Assembly (NCBI RefSeq): GCF_001761485.1
Contig: NC_090775.1
Location: 2,425,001 to 2,489,000 of the forward strand
DNA length: 64,000 bases
From: Yarrowia lipolytica
Lineage: Eukaryota; Ascomycota; Dipodascomycetes; Dipodascales
Direction: 5' to 3'
Shown: in pieces, positions 41,750 through 53,291 of the stretch
Position numbering within the stretch: the stretch's first letter is position 1
Layout of the letters: every line of letters begins with the position of its first letter
Notes under the pieces: model-generated
What the model was told of the DNA's origin: nothing
Databases searched by the model: none
Seen by the model: only the letters and a program-made list of their open reading frames with translations
Position numbers and translations under genes: made by a program

Positions 41750-43822
41750 ATGACGAGGGACACACGAAACCACCTGCTGTTCGAGGTCGCCACCGAGGTC
41801 GCCAACCGGGTCGGCGGAATCTACTCGGTCATCAAGTCCAAGGCCCCCGTCACCGTCTACGAGTATGGGGACCGGTACCACCTGATTGGACCCCTCAACC
41901 GCAAGTCGGCCGACATTGAGGTGGAGGAGATCACCGACGAGTCCCAGATTCCCGAAGCCATCAACAAAACACTAAAGTCCATGGCGGAACGAGGCATCCA
42001 GTACGTCTACGGCCGATGGCTCATTGAGGGCGCTCCCCGAGTCATTCTCTTCGACCTGGGCTCCGCCTGGGGCTACCTTCCCGAGTGGAAGAGTGATCTG
42101 TGGACTGTGGCCGGTATCCCCGCCCCCGAGGGCGACAAGGAGTCCAACGACGCCGTTGTGTTGGGCTACTTGGTGGCCTGGTTCCTGGGAGAGCTGACCA
42201 CCCACGAAACCGAGCGGGCCGTCATTGCCCACTTCCACGAGTGGCTGTCCGGTATTGCTCTGCCTCTGTGCAAAAAGCGACGAATCGACTGCACCACCAT
42301 CTTCACCACACACGCTACTCTGCTGGGCCGATACCTGTGCGCCGGCTCGGTCGACTTCTACAACAACCTGCAGGGCTTCGACGTGGACGCCGAGGCCGGA
42401 AAGCGAGGCATCTACCACCGATATTGCATTGAGCGGGCGGCTTCCCACTCGGCCGACGTTTTCACCACCGTGTCGCACATCACCGCCTACGAGTCCGAGC
42501 ACCTGCTCAAGCGAAAGCCCGACGGTGTGGTGCCCAACGGTCTCAACGTGGTCAAGTTTTCGGCCATGCACGAGTTCCAGAACCTGCATGCCCTGATGAA
42601 GGACAAGATCAACCAGTTTGTCAAGGGCCACTTTTACGGTCACCTGGACTTTGATCTCGACGACACTCTGTATACCTTTACTGCCGGCCGATACGAGTAC
42701 CGAAACAAGGGTGTAGACATGTTCATCGAGTCTCTCGCCCGTCTCAACCACAGATTGAAGAGCGAGAAGTCCACCAAGACCATTGTGGCCTTTATCATCA
42801 TGCCCGCCCAGACCTCATCATACACAGTGGAGACCCTCAAGGGCCAGGCCGTTATGAAGGCTCTGGAGGACACCGTCAACGAAATCCAGCAGCAGATTGG
42901 CCGACGAATGCTCGACCATTGTGCCCGCCACAACAGCCACGACGGAAAGGAGATCCCCGGCCTCGACCAGCTGCTTTCCCCCTCCGACAGAGTGCTGCTC
43001 AAGCGACGAGTGTTTGCCCTCAAGCGAGAAACATTCCCTCCCATTGTCACCCACAACATGGTGGACGACTCCACAGACCCCATTCTCAACCAGATCCGAC
43101 GGGTACAGCTGTTCAACCGGCCCGAGGACCGGGTCAAGATTATCTTCCACCCCGAGTTCCTCAACTCCAACAACCCTATCCTGCCTCTCGACTACGACGA
43201 CTTTGTGCGAGGCTGTCATCTCGGAGTCTTCCCCTCCTACTACGAGCCTTGGGGATACACCCCCGCCGAGTGCACCGTCATGGGCGTTCCTTCCATCACC
43301 ACCAACCTCTCTGGTTTCGGCTGCTACATGGAGGATCTCATTGAGAACGCCTCCGACTACGGCATCTACATTGTGGACCGTCGTCTCAAGTCTATTGACG
43401 AGAGTGTTGACCAGCTAACCGACTACATGTTTGAGTTCTCCAAGAAGTCGCGACGTCAGCGAATTAACCAGCGAAACCGAACCGAGCGACTGTCCGATCT
43501 GCTGGACTGGAAGCGAATGGGCCGAGAGTACATCAAGGCTCGACAGCTGGCTCTTCGACGAGCCTACCCCGACCAGTTTGACCACGAGGAGAACCCCTTC
43601 GAAGACGAGGAGCCTCTCAAGCTGACTCGACCTCTATCTGTGCCTGGATCCCCCCGTGACCGAGCCGGTCTCATGACTCCCGGTGATCTTGGATCTCTGG
43701 GTGAGATTGGCGAGGGTCTTGACACTGACGATTATGTGGGCTTCCGACTTCCCCAGGATGATGATGACGAGGAGGAGACTAGCTACCCTGCCACTCTCAC
43801 TCTAGCCGGTAGCAGAAAGTAG
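41750..43822 (+). CDS. GSY1: Glycogen synthase
   Basis: A 690-residue GT3-family glycogen (starch) synthase that extends alpha-1,4-glucan chains from UDP-glucose in the cytosol. The N-terminal motif is [25 protein letters not shown], which includes the UDP-glucose-binding lysine region. The C-terminal Rossmann lobe carries [14 protein letters not shown], with the conserved catalytic glutamate pair region, then [13 protein letters not shown]. The arginine cluster [15 protein letters not shown] is the glucose-6-phosphate regulatory helix. The tail contains [11 protein letters not shown], closely like the site-3 phosphorylation cluster of the family, followed by an acidic end, so control by phosphorylation and glucose-6-phosphate is likely. 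I start at 41750 ([13 protein letters not shown]) because the upstream in-frame 40 codons lack similarity and look like leader. Confidence 0.95.
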   Translation: MTRDTRNHLLFEVATEVANRVGGIYSVIKSKAPVTVYEYGDRYHLIGPLNRKSADIEVEEITDESQIPEAINKTLKSMAERGIQYVYGRWLIEGAPRVILFDLGSAWGYLPEWKSDLWTVAGIPAPEGDKESNDAVVLGYLVAWFLGELTTHETERAVIAHFHEWLSGIALPLCKKRRIDCTTIFTTHATLLGRYLCAGSVDFYNNLQGFDVDAEAGKRGIYHRYCIERAASHSADVFTTVSHITAYESEHLLKRKPDGVVPNGLNVVKFSAMHEFQNLHALMKDKINQFVKGHFYGHLDFDLDDTLYTFTAGRYEYRNKGVDMFIESLARLNHRLKSEKSTKTIVAFIIMPAQTSSYTVETLKGQAVMKALEDTVNEIQQQIGRRMLDHCARHNSHDGKEIPGLDQLLSPSDRVLLKRRVFALKRETFPPIVTHNMVDDSTDPILNQIRRVQLFNRPEDRVKIIFHPEFLNSNNPILPLDYDDFVRGCHLGVFPSYYEPWGYTPAECTVMGVPSITTNLSGFGCYMEDLIENASDYGIYIVDRRLKSIDESVDQLTDYMFEFSKKSRRQRINQRNRTERLSDLLDWKRMGREYIKARQLALRRAYPDQFDHEENPFEDEEPLKLTRPLSVPGSPRDRAGLMTPGDLGSLGEIGEGLDTDDYVGFRLPQDDDDEEETSYPATLTLAGSRK

Positions 43823-44334
43823 GCAGAAGTTGAGTGTTTGAATGTACTACTTGATAGTAGGGAGAAGGAAAAACCTGGTAATTAATATATTGTCATGATA
43901 ACGATACTCAAGAAGAGGACGAGTGATGCAGCAGTGGAACGAGTAGTTCGATGTGAGGCAAACGTAGCCTGCTAGTTACGTACCGGTATTGGAACCAATA
44001 CGAAAGTGAAAACGCACACATGTTCAGATGTTCTTGCATCATGAAGTGTCAATATTATCTCACCATGTCTTGAAATAGTACAGTAAGCAGGTTTAGATAC
44101 TGTTCCATGTTGCATTAATACATCGTCGAGATACAATTATGATATAGAGCTACAGTATGGCTCTGAAAAGACATGTATCGAAAGTAGGATAGAGTCTAAG
44201 CACAAGTAACGAGCTCTGCGTTCGATTCATGTCTCAAATTGTATACGCATAGCCATCTATGACTTGCGTCACCGCCGTCGGTTGTCTACTTTCTTGTCTC
44301 ATTCATTGATGATATAAATAACCTAATCAACATG
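43823..44334. other. Shared 3' region of glycogen synthase and VPS37
   Basis: A 512-base spacer between convergent genes, AT-rich, with no gene seen. Confidence 0.5.
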
Positions 44335-44940
44335 CTATGTTCTCGCAACCCGCTCCTCCTTCCATCTTTGTGCTCTCTCGTGTCGCAGATGGTATCGTGA
44401 GCGAGCCTGTCTGTAGTCGGCCACAAATTGGGCCACGTCGGTGCTATCGGATCCTAGAAACGACTCTCGAAGAATCTCACTAAGCTCGTCCGATTCCACA
44501 GCTGAATGGGTCATACTCGACTGTAGAGCTGGACTTGAAAACGGTTGCAGAGCCCGGTACATTTCTGCCTCCAGCTGGACCCATTCTCCTTCCAATTTCT
44601 TGCTTGCAGTCACCTTTTCTCCTACTCGTTGACGCAGTTCAGGAAGAGTCTCCTGGTACTGTTCCTTGAGCTTTTGTGCTCGCTGTTCGAGATCTTTGAG
44701 CGCGCGCGTCTGTCGGCTGTAGTCTCCGCCGTCCTCGGCCACAATTGAGCCCTTGAGCACGTCCTGAGGCACACTGGAAATGTGCTGGGTGGCCAGCTCA
44801 TCGAGATGCGACAGTGTGTACGGTGTGGAGTTGCTTTGTGCGGGAACTGGCGTGGCTTCTACGGGTGTGGACGGAGCAGGCGAGGCAGGAGATCCCAGAG
44901 CACCTCCTGGCGGTTTCGCTGGGAGCGGCGGTGGTTCCAT
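44335..44940 (-). CDS. VPS37: ESCRT-I subunit Vps37
   Basis: A 201-residue protein with a proline-rich N-terminus (MEPPPLPAKPPGG) and a C-terminal Mod(r) domain, the helical region by which Vps37 joins Vps23 and Vps28 in ESCRT-I for sorting ubiquitinated cargo into multivesicular endosomes. Typical features are a charged coiled-coil stretch (residues about 75-130: LEQRAQKLKEQYQETLPELRQRVGEK) and a terminal helix ending RSRYHLRHERAQRWKEERV, matching the usual Y-H-x-R-x-x-R-x-E-R ending. I start at 44940; an in-frame extension of 17 codons upstream (MLSFVIAGSL...) lacks similarity and is probably leader. It is divergent from the KH-domain gene. Confidence 0.85.
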   Translation of the reverse strand: MEPPPLPAKPPGGALGSPASPAPSTPVEATPVPAQSNSTPYTLSHLDELATQHISSVPQDVLKGSIVAEDGGDYSRQTRALKDLEQRAQKLKEQYQETLPELRQRVGEKVTASKKLEGEWVQLEAEMYRALQPFSSPALQSSMTHSAVESDELSEILRESFLGSDSTDVAQFVADYRQARSRYHLRHERAQRWKEERVART

Positions 44941-45860
44941 TATGGTGTATTGTAGTGTTGATAACGAACCTGCGATGACGAAACTTAACATGTGGGGTTG
45001 CGCATCTTGCAGTCAATGAGTTGCTAGTCAACTATAGTTTCAAGTAAATAGCCAAGTGAGTTACTTAAAACTGTCGTCAAATGGTCAACGATATGGACGA
45101 AGACAGAACTTGATCTGAACTACCAGCGACATATATAGTCGTATAACGTAGTTGCCCCAACCTCAATTGAACAGATAAACACAACTTCATGCTTATCAGC
45201 GGGTCGTACTTGGAGTGTTGTTGCATTGTACGGTGCAAGTAGCTGTGTTTGGTTGCCTAACTGACGCCCAACCAGACGACAGTACAAGTAAAAACACCGG
45301 AAAGTGGTTGCCCTGTACTATACCAATACAATACTGTTGAGCCTTTGAATTCTGTCACAATACTGAGTGACAGACTGCCAGTAGTTATTTGTAATGGTTA
45401 CATATAGACAGTGTACTGCCCTCTCCTCTCATTCACCTTCTCGCACACACACCGATAGATGCTGTACCTATATACCCTAGCGGTCCAAGCACCGATCGTC
45501 GCGGATGTACTGTACCCGTATGTATGGTCAGATCTGAACGCCACAAAAATGGTGGTCGGAAAAGAGGCCAGCCATTGGGGGGCAAATACCGGTCATGTGA
45601 CTCTGTGTAGCCGCTTGCACGTGACTTCTCTTGCCCACAACCATGACTAATCCGGCGCTACTACCCTGTCACAATACACTCCATGCCTGTAACCAAGGCA
45701 ACCCTCCCAGTCAAAATATACGGCCACGGGAAGGTAAAAAAGGTACTTGTCGCTACCCTTGCCCTGTATACATACAACACATGCATATACAGGAAATACA
45801 CACACGCAGACATTTTGTTGGACAGCGGGTAGCTACTAACACCACTCTTCTCGACCGACA
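44941..45860. other. Divergent promoter region VPS37/KH-domain gene
   Basis: 920 bases, no gene seen. GTAC-type motifs occur near 45225-45290 and at 45505-45520. Confidence 0.5.
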
Positions 45861-48845
45861 ATGGACATCATCGTGGCCATTCCGCTGCGGTACACGTACC
45901 TGTACCCGCCCACAGATTACATGTGGCATGTGGGAAACGTGTTTCGACCGCTGGATCAGGAAACAGAGAGGTTTCGAACCCGACTGGCAGCCAAACCAGA
46001 CACTAAAGAGGTGCTGGACAACCTGGTGAGCCTGCGAAAGGTCGTTTCCGAGATCTCCGACGTGAAGGCCAACCTGGAGGAGCGTCGGCTGGTTGAAAAC
46101 ACCGTCACAGTGTCTCTGATGGGCGCTCGACAAGCGGTCCAGACCGAACGAACACGGATTCTGAGAGCATACACGGCTGTGGCTCGAGGCCATGTGGCGC
46201 TGGAGGATCGAGTGGTTTCTCAGCGAGGAGATGACCTCAAGGAAGGTCTCACGGAAATCGCCACCTACTGCAATGTGTCGATATATGTCACCAACAACGT
46301 CGACAAGGTGACCTATGGTCTGGGGTACTCTGGAGGCTCTGTGTCCTCTTCGGATGCTCAGAAACCCTTCCACGTGCTCATCTACGGCGACCAGGAGCTC
46401 GTTCAGTACGCCCAGTTGCGAGTGGAGATTCTGATCCACAAACTCATGGGCTCCTTCATCGACGCCATCGAAGTGCCCCTCTCAATGCAGCCTCTGATTG
46501 CCGGATGCCAGCTGCTCAACGTCAAAAACATTGAGGCCCAGAGCCATTGCAAAATCCTCTTCCCCAATTGGCTACCCGAGCTGTTCCACGTGGACGAAGA
46601 GATGAACCTCAACTACGATTCGGTCTTTGTTGTGGGCCCTACACAGCATCATACACTTCTTGCCAAGACGCTCATTGCAGAGATCAAAAACAAGACGCAA
46701 ACAATTTACAAGGACTGTTTGGGTTCCTACGCCAAAATCGACCTCATGTGTCTCAAGTACCAACAGCGACTCAAGGAGGTGATGCAGAAGCTGGGAGCTT
46801 TCATCCAGGTGCCCTTTTTGGGTGCCTCTAGATCCGTCATTCGAGTGACGGGAATTTCAGATACCCATGTTGAACAAGCCATTGCCGAAGTAATGCTTAT
46901 GGCTTCTGGTTCATACCATGCCGGCTTTTGGGCCCATACCGGCCAGGAAGACCCTGCCACAAACACTTATGTTGGAGTCGATGTCAAGTACACAGAGGAC
47001 TACCTCTCTTTCATCGATCTGGTTGCTGGAACCTCTGGAGCTACTGTCTCATGCTCGGGCTCTTCGTTTGAAGTGTCTGGATTCAAGGCCGATGTCAAGC
47101 GGGCTGTTTCTCTGCTGGCCAAGGCCCCTTTCTGGCCCAACGCCCAATGCCAGCTGCGGTTCCGACTAGAACTACCTCTTTCCGAGTTTGAATTTGTCAC
47201 CGGCAAGAAGAATGGAAAGATTAACCGGATCATGGATTCGTCGAAATGTTTTATCAAGCTGTCTCCCTTCCACGAATACAACTTTTTCCTGGATATTGTG
47301 GGCGACGACAGTGGCAAGGTGCTGACCGGCGTGCAACTGCTGGAAGAGGAGTTCCCCTCAGAAACGCAGTTTTACATTCCCGAAACATACCACAAGCAAG
47401 TCATCGGAAGCGGTGGCCACCTCATCCAGACGCTCATGCGAAAATACAATGTGTTCATCAAGTTCACCAACGGCTACGACCGTGCCCCCAACGGATACTC
47501 GCACCACCGGTTCGACAATGTGCTGGTGCGATGTCCGTCTAAAAACTCGGCCAACATTGCTCCCACCAAGAGCGACATTCTGGAAACGGCCACCAAACGA
47601 GCCGGCGATCACGGCAACACATTCATCAAGGTGTCGCGTTCCCATCGTCGCATTCTTATGATGGAGAACGATCTCTTTATCAACATTGCCGAAGGCCAGT
47701 GGAACACGTGTGTCATCTTCCCGTCCATTGAGCCCAGCGACATTTGCGATAACGACGAGGTCGAGATTCGAGGTCTTCTGGGCTCCTCCGCGGAAGCTGC
47801 TCACGTGATCAAGAACTCTCTCCCTAACGACTACGAGTTTAAGGTCGCGTACTCGAACCGTTTTGCAGAGGTCTGTTCTGAAGACAACCCCGAGTTCTTC
47901 TCCAAAATTGTGGTTCCTCTGCGACTTGCCCTCAAAATCCATCTCCAGGTCTACCCCGAACCTCGAGTGATGAGTGGACAGAATCTGCTGGGCCAGACCG
48001 ACTACGATTCTCCCCGATACCAGCGAATCGTTCTGTCGTTCACCTTGGAACATGCCCCTGGTCTGGAGGAGGCCATTCTGGCTCTGACCACCTATCTGCG
48101 TGAGAAGGAGCTCGACATTATCGATCGAGGAGATTTAGTTCAAGACGTGATTCGACAGGGTTCCGTGCCTCTCAATACGGGTTCATCCGAGCGAATTGTC
48201 GAGGAGGAGCACAACGAACAGGAGCCCCGAGCTGCCAAGTTCTTTGACGTTGTTCCTGGAGACTCTCGCGACAGAGACTCGCGTCCCAGCTCTCGTGATC
48301 ACAGCGGTCCCTTTGGTGGCAGAGGTGGACCCGGCGGAGGAGACGGAGGATACCCCAATCTCCCATACAGAGACCCTTACTACCAGTACCCTGACCACCG
48401 CGACTACGACCAATTTGACGGTCCTCCCGGCCAGCAGGAGTACTACGAAAAATACCGAAACCCCCGGTTCCGAAGCCCAGTTCGAGGCGGTCCTCCTGGT
48501 GGAGGCATGAACCGAGACTCGCGAGATCAGCATGAATACGACCAATACGCCCAGCAGCAGCAGCAGCAGTACTACGGTGGTGGCGGACGAGGAGGAGGAA
48601 GAGGAGGTCCTGGACAGGGTGGCCACAGTGGGCCCCCTGGCGGCCCTTACAATCGAGAACAGCGGTTCTTTGGAGGTAATAACTCGGCACCTCCGCCTGG
48701 TCCTCCCGGTCCGCCTGGACCCCCTGGACCCCCTGGACCTCCTGGTTCCAATCCTGGCTCCGAGCAGTCTGGCGATTTCCGAGGACGAGGTTACAACGAT
48801 GACCAGCGTGACCGGAAGCGGTTCCAGCCTGCCAGCTACTATTGA
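45861..48845 (+). CDS. Multi-KH-domain RNA-binding protein (YLL032C-like)
   Basis: A 994-residue protein. Residues 1-800 contain several KH-like modules; the clearest is at about 510-545 (HKQVIGSGGHLIQTLMRKYNVFIKF), with an intact GxxG loop, preceded by a second at about 440-480 (GKKNGKINRIMDSSKCFIKL), and more degenerate ones earlier (VPFLGASRSVIRVTG; QLLNVKNIEAQSHCKI). Residues about 800-994 are an RG/GP-rich low-complexity tail with Gln runs and PPGPPGPPGPPG repeats, probably disordered and RNA-binding. The overall plan resembles the fungal family of S. cerevisiae YLL032C, a poorly studied ribosome-associated candidate; a vigilin-type protein is less likely because there are too few regular KH repeats. 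Expected role: cytoplasmic mRNA binding (inference). It is a single exon. Confidence 0.8.
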   Translation: MDIIVAIPLRYTYLYPPTDYMWHVGNVFRPLDQETERFRTRLAAKPDTKEVLDNLVSLRKVVSEISDVKANLEERRLVENTVTVSLMGARQAVQTERTRILRAYTAVARGHVALEDRVVSQRGDDLKEGLTEIATYCNVSIYVTNNVDKVTYGLGYSGGSVSSSDAQKPFHVLIYGDQELVQYAQLRVEILIHKLMGSFIDAIEVPLSMQPLIAGCQLLNVKNIEAQSHCKILFPNWLPELFHVDEEMNLNYDSVFVVGPTQHHTLLAKTLIAEIKNKTQTIYKDCLGSYAKIDLMCLKYQQRLKEVMQKLGAFIQVPFLGASRSVIRVTGISDTHVEQAIAEVMLMASGSYHAGFWAHTGQEDPATNTYVGVDVKYTEDYLSFIDLVAGTSGATVSCSGSSFEVSGFKADVKRAVSLLAKAPFWPNAQCQLRFRLELPLSEFEFVTGKKNGKINRIMDSSKCFIKLSPFHEYNFFLDIVGDDSGKVLTGVQLLEEEFPSETQFYIPETYHKQVIGSGGHLIQTLMRKYNVFIKFTNGYDRAPNGYSHHRFDNVLVRCPSKNSANIAPTKSDILETATKRAGDHGNTFIKVSRSHRRILMMENDLFINIAEGQWNTCVIFPSIEPSDICDNDEVEIRGLLGSSAEAAHVIKNSLPNDYEFKVAYSNRFAEVCSEDNPEFFSKIVVPLRLALKIHLQVYPEPRVMSGQNLLGQTDYDSPRYQRIVLSFTLEHAPGLEEAILALTTYLREKELDIIDRGDLVQDVIRQGSVPLNTGSSERIVEEEHNEQEPRAAKFFDVVPGDSRDRDSRPSSRDHSGPFGGRGGPGGGDGGYPNLPYRDPYYQYPDHRDYDQFDGPPGQQEYYEKYRNPRFRSPVRGGPPGGGMNRDSRDQHEYDQYAQQQQQQYYGGGGRGGGRGGPGQGGHSGPPGGPYNREQRFFGGNNSAPPPGPPGPPGPPGPPGPPGSNPGSEQSGDFRGRGYNDDQRDRKRFQPASYY

Positions 48846-49266
48846 TAATAATGATACCTATATTTGATGATTGTATGTAAAATGATTTCCACTGACCCGT
48901 AGTAGTTACAATGTGATGATATCAACTGATTGAGATATGCTGTATTATGTGATATGGTTATGTAAGCAAAAGTATACTGCAAGTGCAACCACTAATTATA
49001 CTACGAGTAGCGTTGATTTGTGTGTCTATTGATTGTGAGTATATCTTGCAGCATTGCACAAGTATTTGTAGCAATGAACGAGTCTCCTATGTATGAATTC
49101 ATGGATTCTGAGATGACGAGGTGTGTTCACAATTTTCTTTAGTAATCCTGCTTTTAATACATAGCGTTTAGTTGACACCCTTCTCACTATGTAAACTCTA
49201 ATTTCGTCCCAACCTCCAACTCACTTTCATCGCGTCGATAACACATCACCACACATTCACTGAAAA
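48846..49266. other. Intergenic between KH-domain and Ssr4-like genes
   Basis: 421 bases, no gene seen. It is AT-rich with several tgatgat and tatattatg tracts, and should carry the 3' end of the first gene and the promoter of the second. Confidence 0.5.
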
Positions 49267-49949
49267 ATGCCTATGCCCCCGGTTGGACCGCCCGTGCAGG
49301 GCCTTTCGCATTTGCTGCCCCATCAGCTTGTGCACGCGATTGGCGAGATTGGCGCCGATGGCAAGTCTGCGCTTCACGACGAGGTCGATGTCGTGTCGCC
49401 TCGAGACATTGCCGCCATGCGATACATGCGTCACTACGAGTGGATGGAGCTTGTGACTGGAGCCACGAGTGTGGGCGCCAAGGGTCTCAAGCTCACTGCT
49501 CCTCGAGGTATCCCCGTTTACGACATCAAGAAGAAGCTGGAAGAGACACAGAAGGAGGTTGAGGAGCTCAAGAGTGAGCGACCCATGGACGTTGATGATG
49601 AGAAGAGCGAGTTCTACAAGAACGAAATTCTGCGGCTACGAGAGTCCTTTGGCGACGAATCCGACACCGACACTGTCCAGCGACTACACGAGAAGTTCAA
49701 CCTGACTGTACACGAGTCTGGCAAGCTGCGGCCTGTCAAGGTGGACCTGTCTGTGCCGTCCAAGCGACGAAGCGACGTGGACGCCGCACGTATCCAGCGA
49801 GCCGAGCAGCTCATTCGGGAGCGACTGGGGCCCCAGATCCAGCAGCAGCAGCAGCAGCAACAACAACTCCAGCAGGGCCAACAGCAGGGCCAGCAGGGTC
49901 AGCAACAGGGCCAGAACATGGATCAGCAGCAGCAGTACCCCATGGACGG

Positions 49950-49987
<38 letters not shown>

Positions 49988-50235
49988 GCCATAGACCACA
50001 GGGTCAGATGCAGCAGGGACAAATGCAGCATGGACAGATGCAGCCGGGCCAGATGCAGGGCATGGGCCAGGATATGGGCATGCAAATGCCTCTCATGGAC
50101 GACATGCTGCTCAACGACATGGATATCCCCGACCACGTCATGGAGCAGCAAATGGCTGACCAGCTGGGAGGCGAAATGATGGGCGACGGTCTGGATATGG
50201 ACATGGATGTTGACTTGGATTTGAACTACGAGTAG
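49267..50235 (+). CDS. SWI/SNF-RSC subunit Ssr4-like protein with polyglutamine tail
   Basis: A 322-residue protein. The N-terminal half resembles the Ssr4 N-terminal family (former DUF1750) found in fission yeast SWI/SNF and RSC remodellers: LLPHQLVHAIGEI, a conserved VSPRDIAAMRYMRHYEWMELV block (about residues 45-65), then a coiled coil (KKKLEETQKEVEELK) and an acidic helix (RLRESFGDESDTDTVQRLHEKF) typical of the second conserved block. From about residue 190 it is dominated by glutamine runs from imperfect CAG/CAA tracts, then QGQMQ repeats and an acidic methionine/aspartate-rich end (MDMDVDLDLNYE). Likely nuclear chromatin remodelling. The family name is from memory of the motifs, so moderate confidence. 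The polyQ DNA tracts (49838-49985) are prone to length variation. Confidence 0.65.
49838..49985 (+). repeat. CAG/CAA polyglutamine-encoding tracts
   Basis: Two main runs of CAG with occasional CAA interruptions inside the Ssr4-like gene, separated by CAGGGC-type units, coding for Q runs of about ten residues each. Confidence 0.9.
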
Positions 50236-52319
50236 GACTAGAAAGGATAGGATTATATAACAAATGTATTATTATTGATTGGATGGATGTAGAGTGTACG
50301 TTGATGTCTACTCTTGGTAAAGTATATAAAGGGTATGTTCTATCTCTCCTGAAACATGTCTGAATCAGTATACCATGTCGCAGTTGGCTAACTCATAGTG
50401 AGGATGGTTTGGAATGGACTTGTATTGTTTACTTATCGAGATGGTGGATTAGACATTTTTGGAGCGACATTTCTACTTCAATTCAAGTGGTAAGTGAATC
50501 GCATGTACCGATGATACCATATTGGGCACTCTATGTCAACTTATCGGGCTTACCAGGTTCATAGGATTGATGTATCATAGCAGATTAACGAGAGCTGTAT
50601 GCAAAAAGCAATTCACTGGTACAATAGATGCACCATTGTAGTCTCTGTATCCTGAATCTCTCTCTACGGCATTGATTTAACGACAGTCAGAAAGAGAGTA
50701 CCTTGAAGCCATGTTGGAACGTATCTTCGTCTTCTAAAGTCCCCGTCACCAATCATACAGTAGCAAATAACCGTGGGATGTTCTCCTATAGACAATCGCA
50801 TCGATGGCTGGAAATAATGGATGCCATAGCAATGGACAAGGTGTCTGATGGCTTCGTTCGACGAAGTTAATGCTGAGAGCCGCGTAAAGACACGGATTAA
50901 CTGCTGGAAGCTAGAGAAGTAAGTTCTTTGGTTTCTCCGGTGGAGGAAGGGAGACTACTGGACGAGTAGTTGTGCTGGGACAGCGTAGGGCATGCGTACA
51001 TGTGCTACTTGTACTGTAGCGTACAGGTCTCGGTCTAATGACTTGAACCACGGCTGCACCATCACTATGACTGCGTTAAATGCACGCGAAGATGTGGTTT
51101 TACCTGTTCCTGTTGCAGCCGTGGGGGGTCAACTAGAGTTCACCAGGGACTTGTCGGCCGTTAAAGAGTCACGTTTATTTTGGGGGTCTGTGTCGATCAT
51201 TTTTGGTCTGGAAGCTCCGTGGACGGAAGAGGAGCGTGACCTGTGACGTACAAGCGCCGTCGAAACCACAGCGATTCGCGCTGGTCAATCGCAGCCACGT
51301 TCGCCTTCCCCATGGCTAGCGCAATTAACCGGACTAAGCGCCTCACCCCACAATGCGGAGATACGGCACTACTGTAGTTTGTAAGCACGTATATGGGGGA
51401 TGCAGAATGCGCGAAAGAGGTTGTGGTTGTCTGTCCCCTGCTCATGTCGGCATTGAAATTCACGCACTAGAGCTCGCCATTGTTCATGTGGTAGCCCCTT
51501 CCAGCACGGCTAGGACCAGACACATGCCCAGATACGGCTGAGACTCGGCCTATCAGCTGTGGCGTAGTTCGTTCTCGCTCGCTTAGGTCAGGTCCTGCCT
51601 GGGTCACGTCATGGTGCTTGTGCAAAGTTGGTGGATTGCCGTGGGGGGTACAGTCGAGGCACAGTTATTGCATCATAGGCGTGGGAGGCGAGAGAGGGAG
51701 ACGGGCCCAAGACGCACGGGTATGGTGGGTGCAATTGGCGGGTAAATGGGCAGCGGGTTGTTTGTGTGTGTTCTTCGCCTGTGTGGGACTGTTTTTGGCT
51801 CTTATTTAAAGCAATTCCCACCCTCATAGCACTCCTATAACCCCTCTTCTAGCCTCTTCGGTTTGCTATCTGCATATTGCGATTGCGTCAGGTTGTTTGC
51901 GAAAAGCTAATGCGTCATTATTCCGACGTACGACTTAATTATCCGACATACCAGGCCCGGTGTGTCACCTGGTGAGAAGCAATGGAGCTGGCGAGAATCA
52001 CAGGTTGTGAGCCGTTTCCATGCCACCACTTTCCTGGCCATTGTTTAATATCTCAAGGGCCATTGCAACGCTCTCATAATCTCTTGCAATAGTCCACCTC
52101 TTCTACTGAGTTCCATAACGTTAACCTTAGGCTTAGGCTGGGTGTGGTGTGCTGTGGTGGGTGGATGTACATAGCGAGGATTATATATAGAGGTGGCCTT
52201 CCCCCTTCTCTTACGACCTCATCTTTCTTGTTTATAGCTCAATTGTTTGTTTGCAACACCAATTGAACTTTTAACAGACACATCACACACACCTACAACC
52301 AACCCAGAAGACATTCACA
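50236..52319. other. Intergenic, upstream region of the aldo/keto reductase
   Basis: About 2.1 kb with no supportable gene; short overlapping frames only. A GTAC-type cluster lies at 51000-51030. The last 120 bases form a typical strong yeast promoter core: TATA element, then CT-rich and CA-rich leader. Confidence 0.5.
52182..52189 (+). promoter_or_regulatory. TATA box of the aldo/keto reductase gene
   Basis: TATATATA lies 131 bases upstream of the ATG, followed by a C/T-rich then CACA-rich leader. This is a TATA-containing promoter typical of regulated, highly expressed genes. Confidence 0.65.
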
Positions 52320-53291
52320 ATGGCAGGCGGACCCACTCTCAAGCTCAACTCCGGACACGAGATCCCCCAGATTGGTCTCGGAACCTGGCTCTCTAAGCCC
52401 AACGAGGTCGCCAAGGCCGTTGAGTCCGCTCTCAAGGACGGCTACCGACACATTGATGGAGCCACCATCTACCAGAATGAGAACGAAGTCGGTGCTGGCT
52501 GGAAGGCCTCTGGAGTTCCCCGAGAGGAGATCTTCCTGACCACCAAAAACTGGAACAACGCCCGAACCAAGGAGGGCGTCAAGAAGCAGCTCGACCAGTC
52601 CCTCAAGGAGCTGCAGACCGACTACGTTGATCTGCTGCTCATCCACTGGCCCGTTGTTTTCAAGACCGGCGAGGAGCTCTTCCCCCACAACGCCGACGGC
52701 ACTGTCGCCCTTGGCGAGGTCCCTGTCGAGGAGACTTGGGAGGCCTTCGAGGAGCTCGTGAAGGAGGGCAAGGTCAAGTCCATCGGTGTCTCCAACTTCA
52801 CCGAGGAGCGAATTGAGAAGCTCCTCAAGACCGCCAAGATCCCCCCTGCCGTCAACCAGATTGAGTACCACCCCTACCTGCAGCAGCCCGGTCTGGCCAA
52901 GTACCTTGCGAGCAAGAACATTGTCCTCGAGGCCTACTCTCCTCTCGGTAACAACACTTACGGCTTCCCCCGAGCTATTGATGACGAGCGAGTGATCGAT
53001 CTGGCCAAGAAGAAGGGCAAGGATGCTGCTGCCCTCATTGTCAACTGGATCAGATCCAAGAACCATGTTGTTCTGCCTAAGTCCGTCACCCCTTCTCGAA
53101 TCAAGTCCAACTTCGAGGTCTTTGATCTGTCTCCCGAGGAGATTAAGTTCCTGGACAGCCTTGACGAGGAGTCTCGACGAAACGACCCCATCGAGTGGGG
53201 TGTCGACATTTTCGGCACTGCCACCCCCGAGGAGATCAAGAAGCGAGTGGACGAGGCTGCCAAGAAGTACCTTGCTGAGCAGAAGAAGTAA
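52320..53291 (+). CDS. NADPH-dependent aldo/keto reductase (Gcy1/erythrose reductase type)
   Basis: A 323-residue cytosolic TIM-barrel oxidoreductase. The catalytic tetrad is complete: Asp46 and Tyr51 in GYRHIDGATIYQNENEVG, Lys76 in IFLTTKNW, and His109 in DLLLIHWPV. The NADPH-binding segment LPKSVTPSRIKSNFEVFDLS is near residue 255-275. The protein matches Gcy1/Ypr1/Gre3-like enzymes that reduce aldehydes such as glyceraldehyde or erythrose, or oxidise glycerol; from memory, unchecked, a Yarrowia enzyme with this N-terminus has been described as an erythrose reductase. Codon use is strongly biased toward preferred codons (CTC, GTC, AAG, CGA), more than in the neighbours, pointing to high expression. 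ATG context is cacaATGG, and the leader is CA-rich. Confidence 0.92.
   Translation: MAGGPTLKLNSGHEIPQIGLGTWLSKPNEVAKAVESALKDGYRHIDGATIYQNENEVGAGWKASGVPREEIFLTTKNWNNARTKEGVKKQLDQSLKELQTDYVDLLLIHWPVVFKTGEELFPHNADGTVALGEVPVEETWEAFEELVKEGKVKSIGVSNFTEERIEKLLKTAKIPPAVNQIEYHPYLQQPGLAKYLASKNIVLEAYSPLGNNTYGFPRAIDDERVIDLAKKKGKDAAALIVNWIRSKNHVVLPKSVTPSRIKSNFEVFDLSPEEIKFLDSLDEESRRNDPIEWGVDIFGTATPEEIKKRVDEAAKKYLAEQKK

Noticed and set aside
48905-48940. C/D snoRNA-like gtgatga ... ctga boxes
   Set aside because: The boxes are only a few bases apart, with no terminal stem or guide space.
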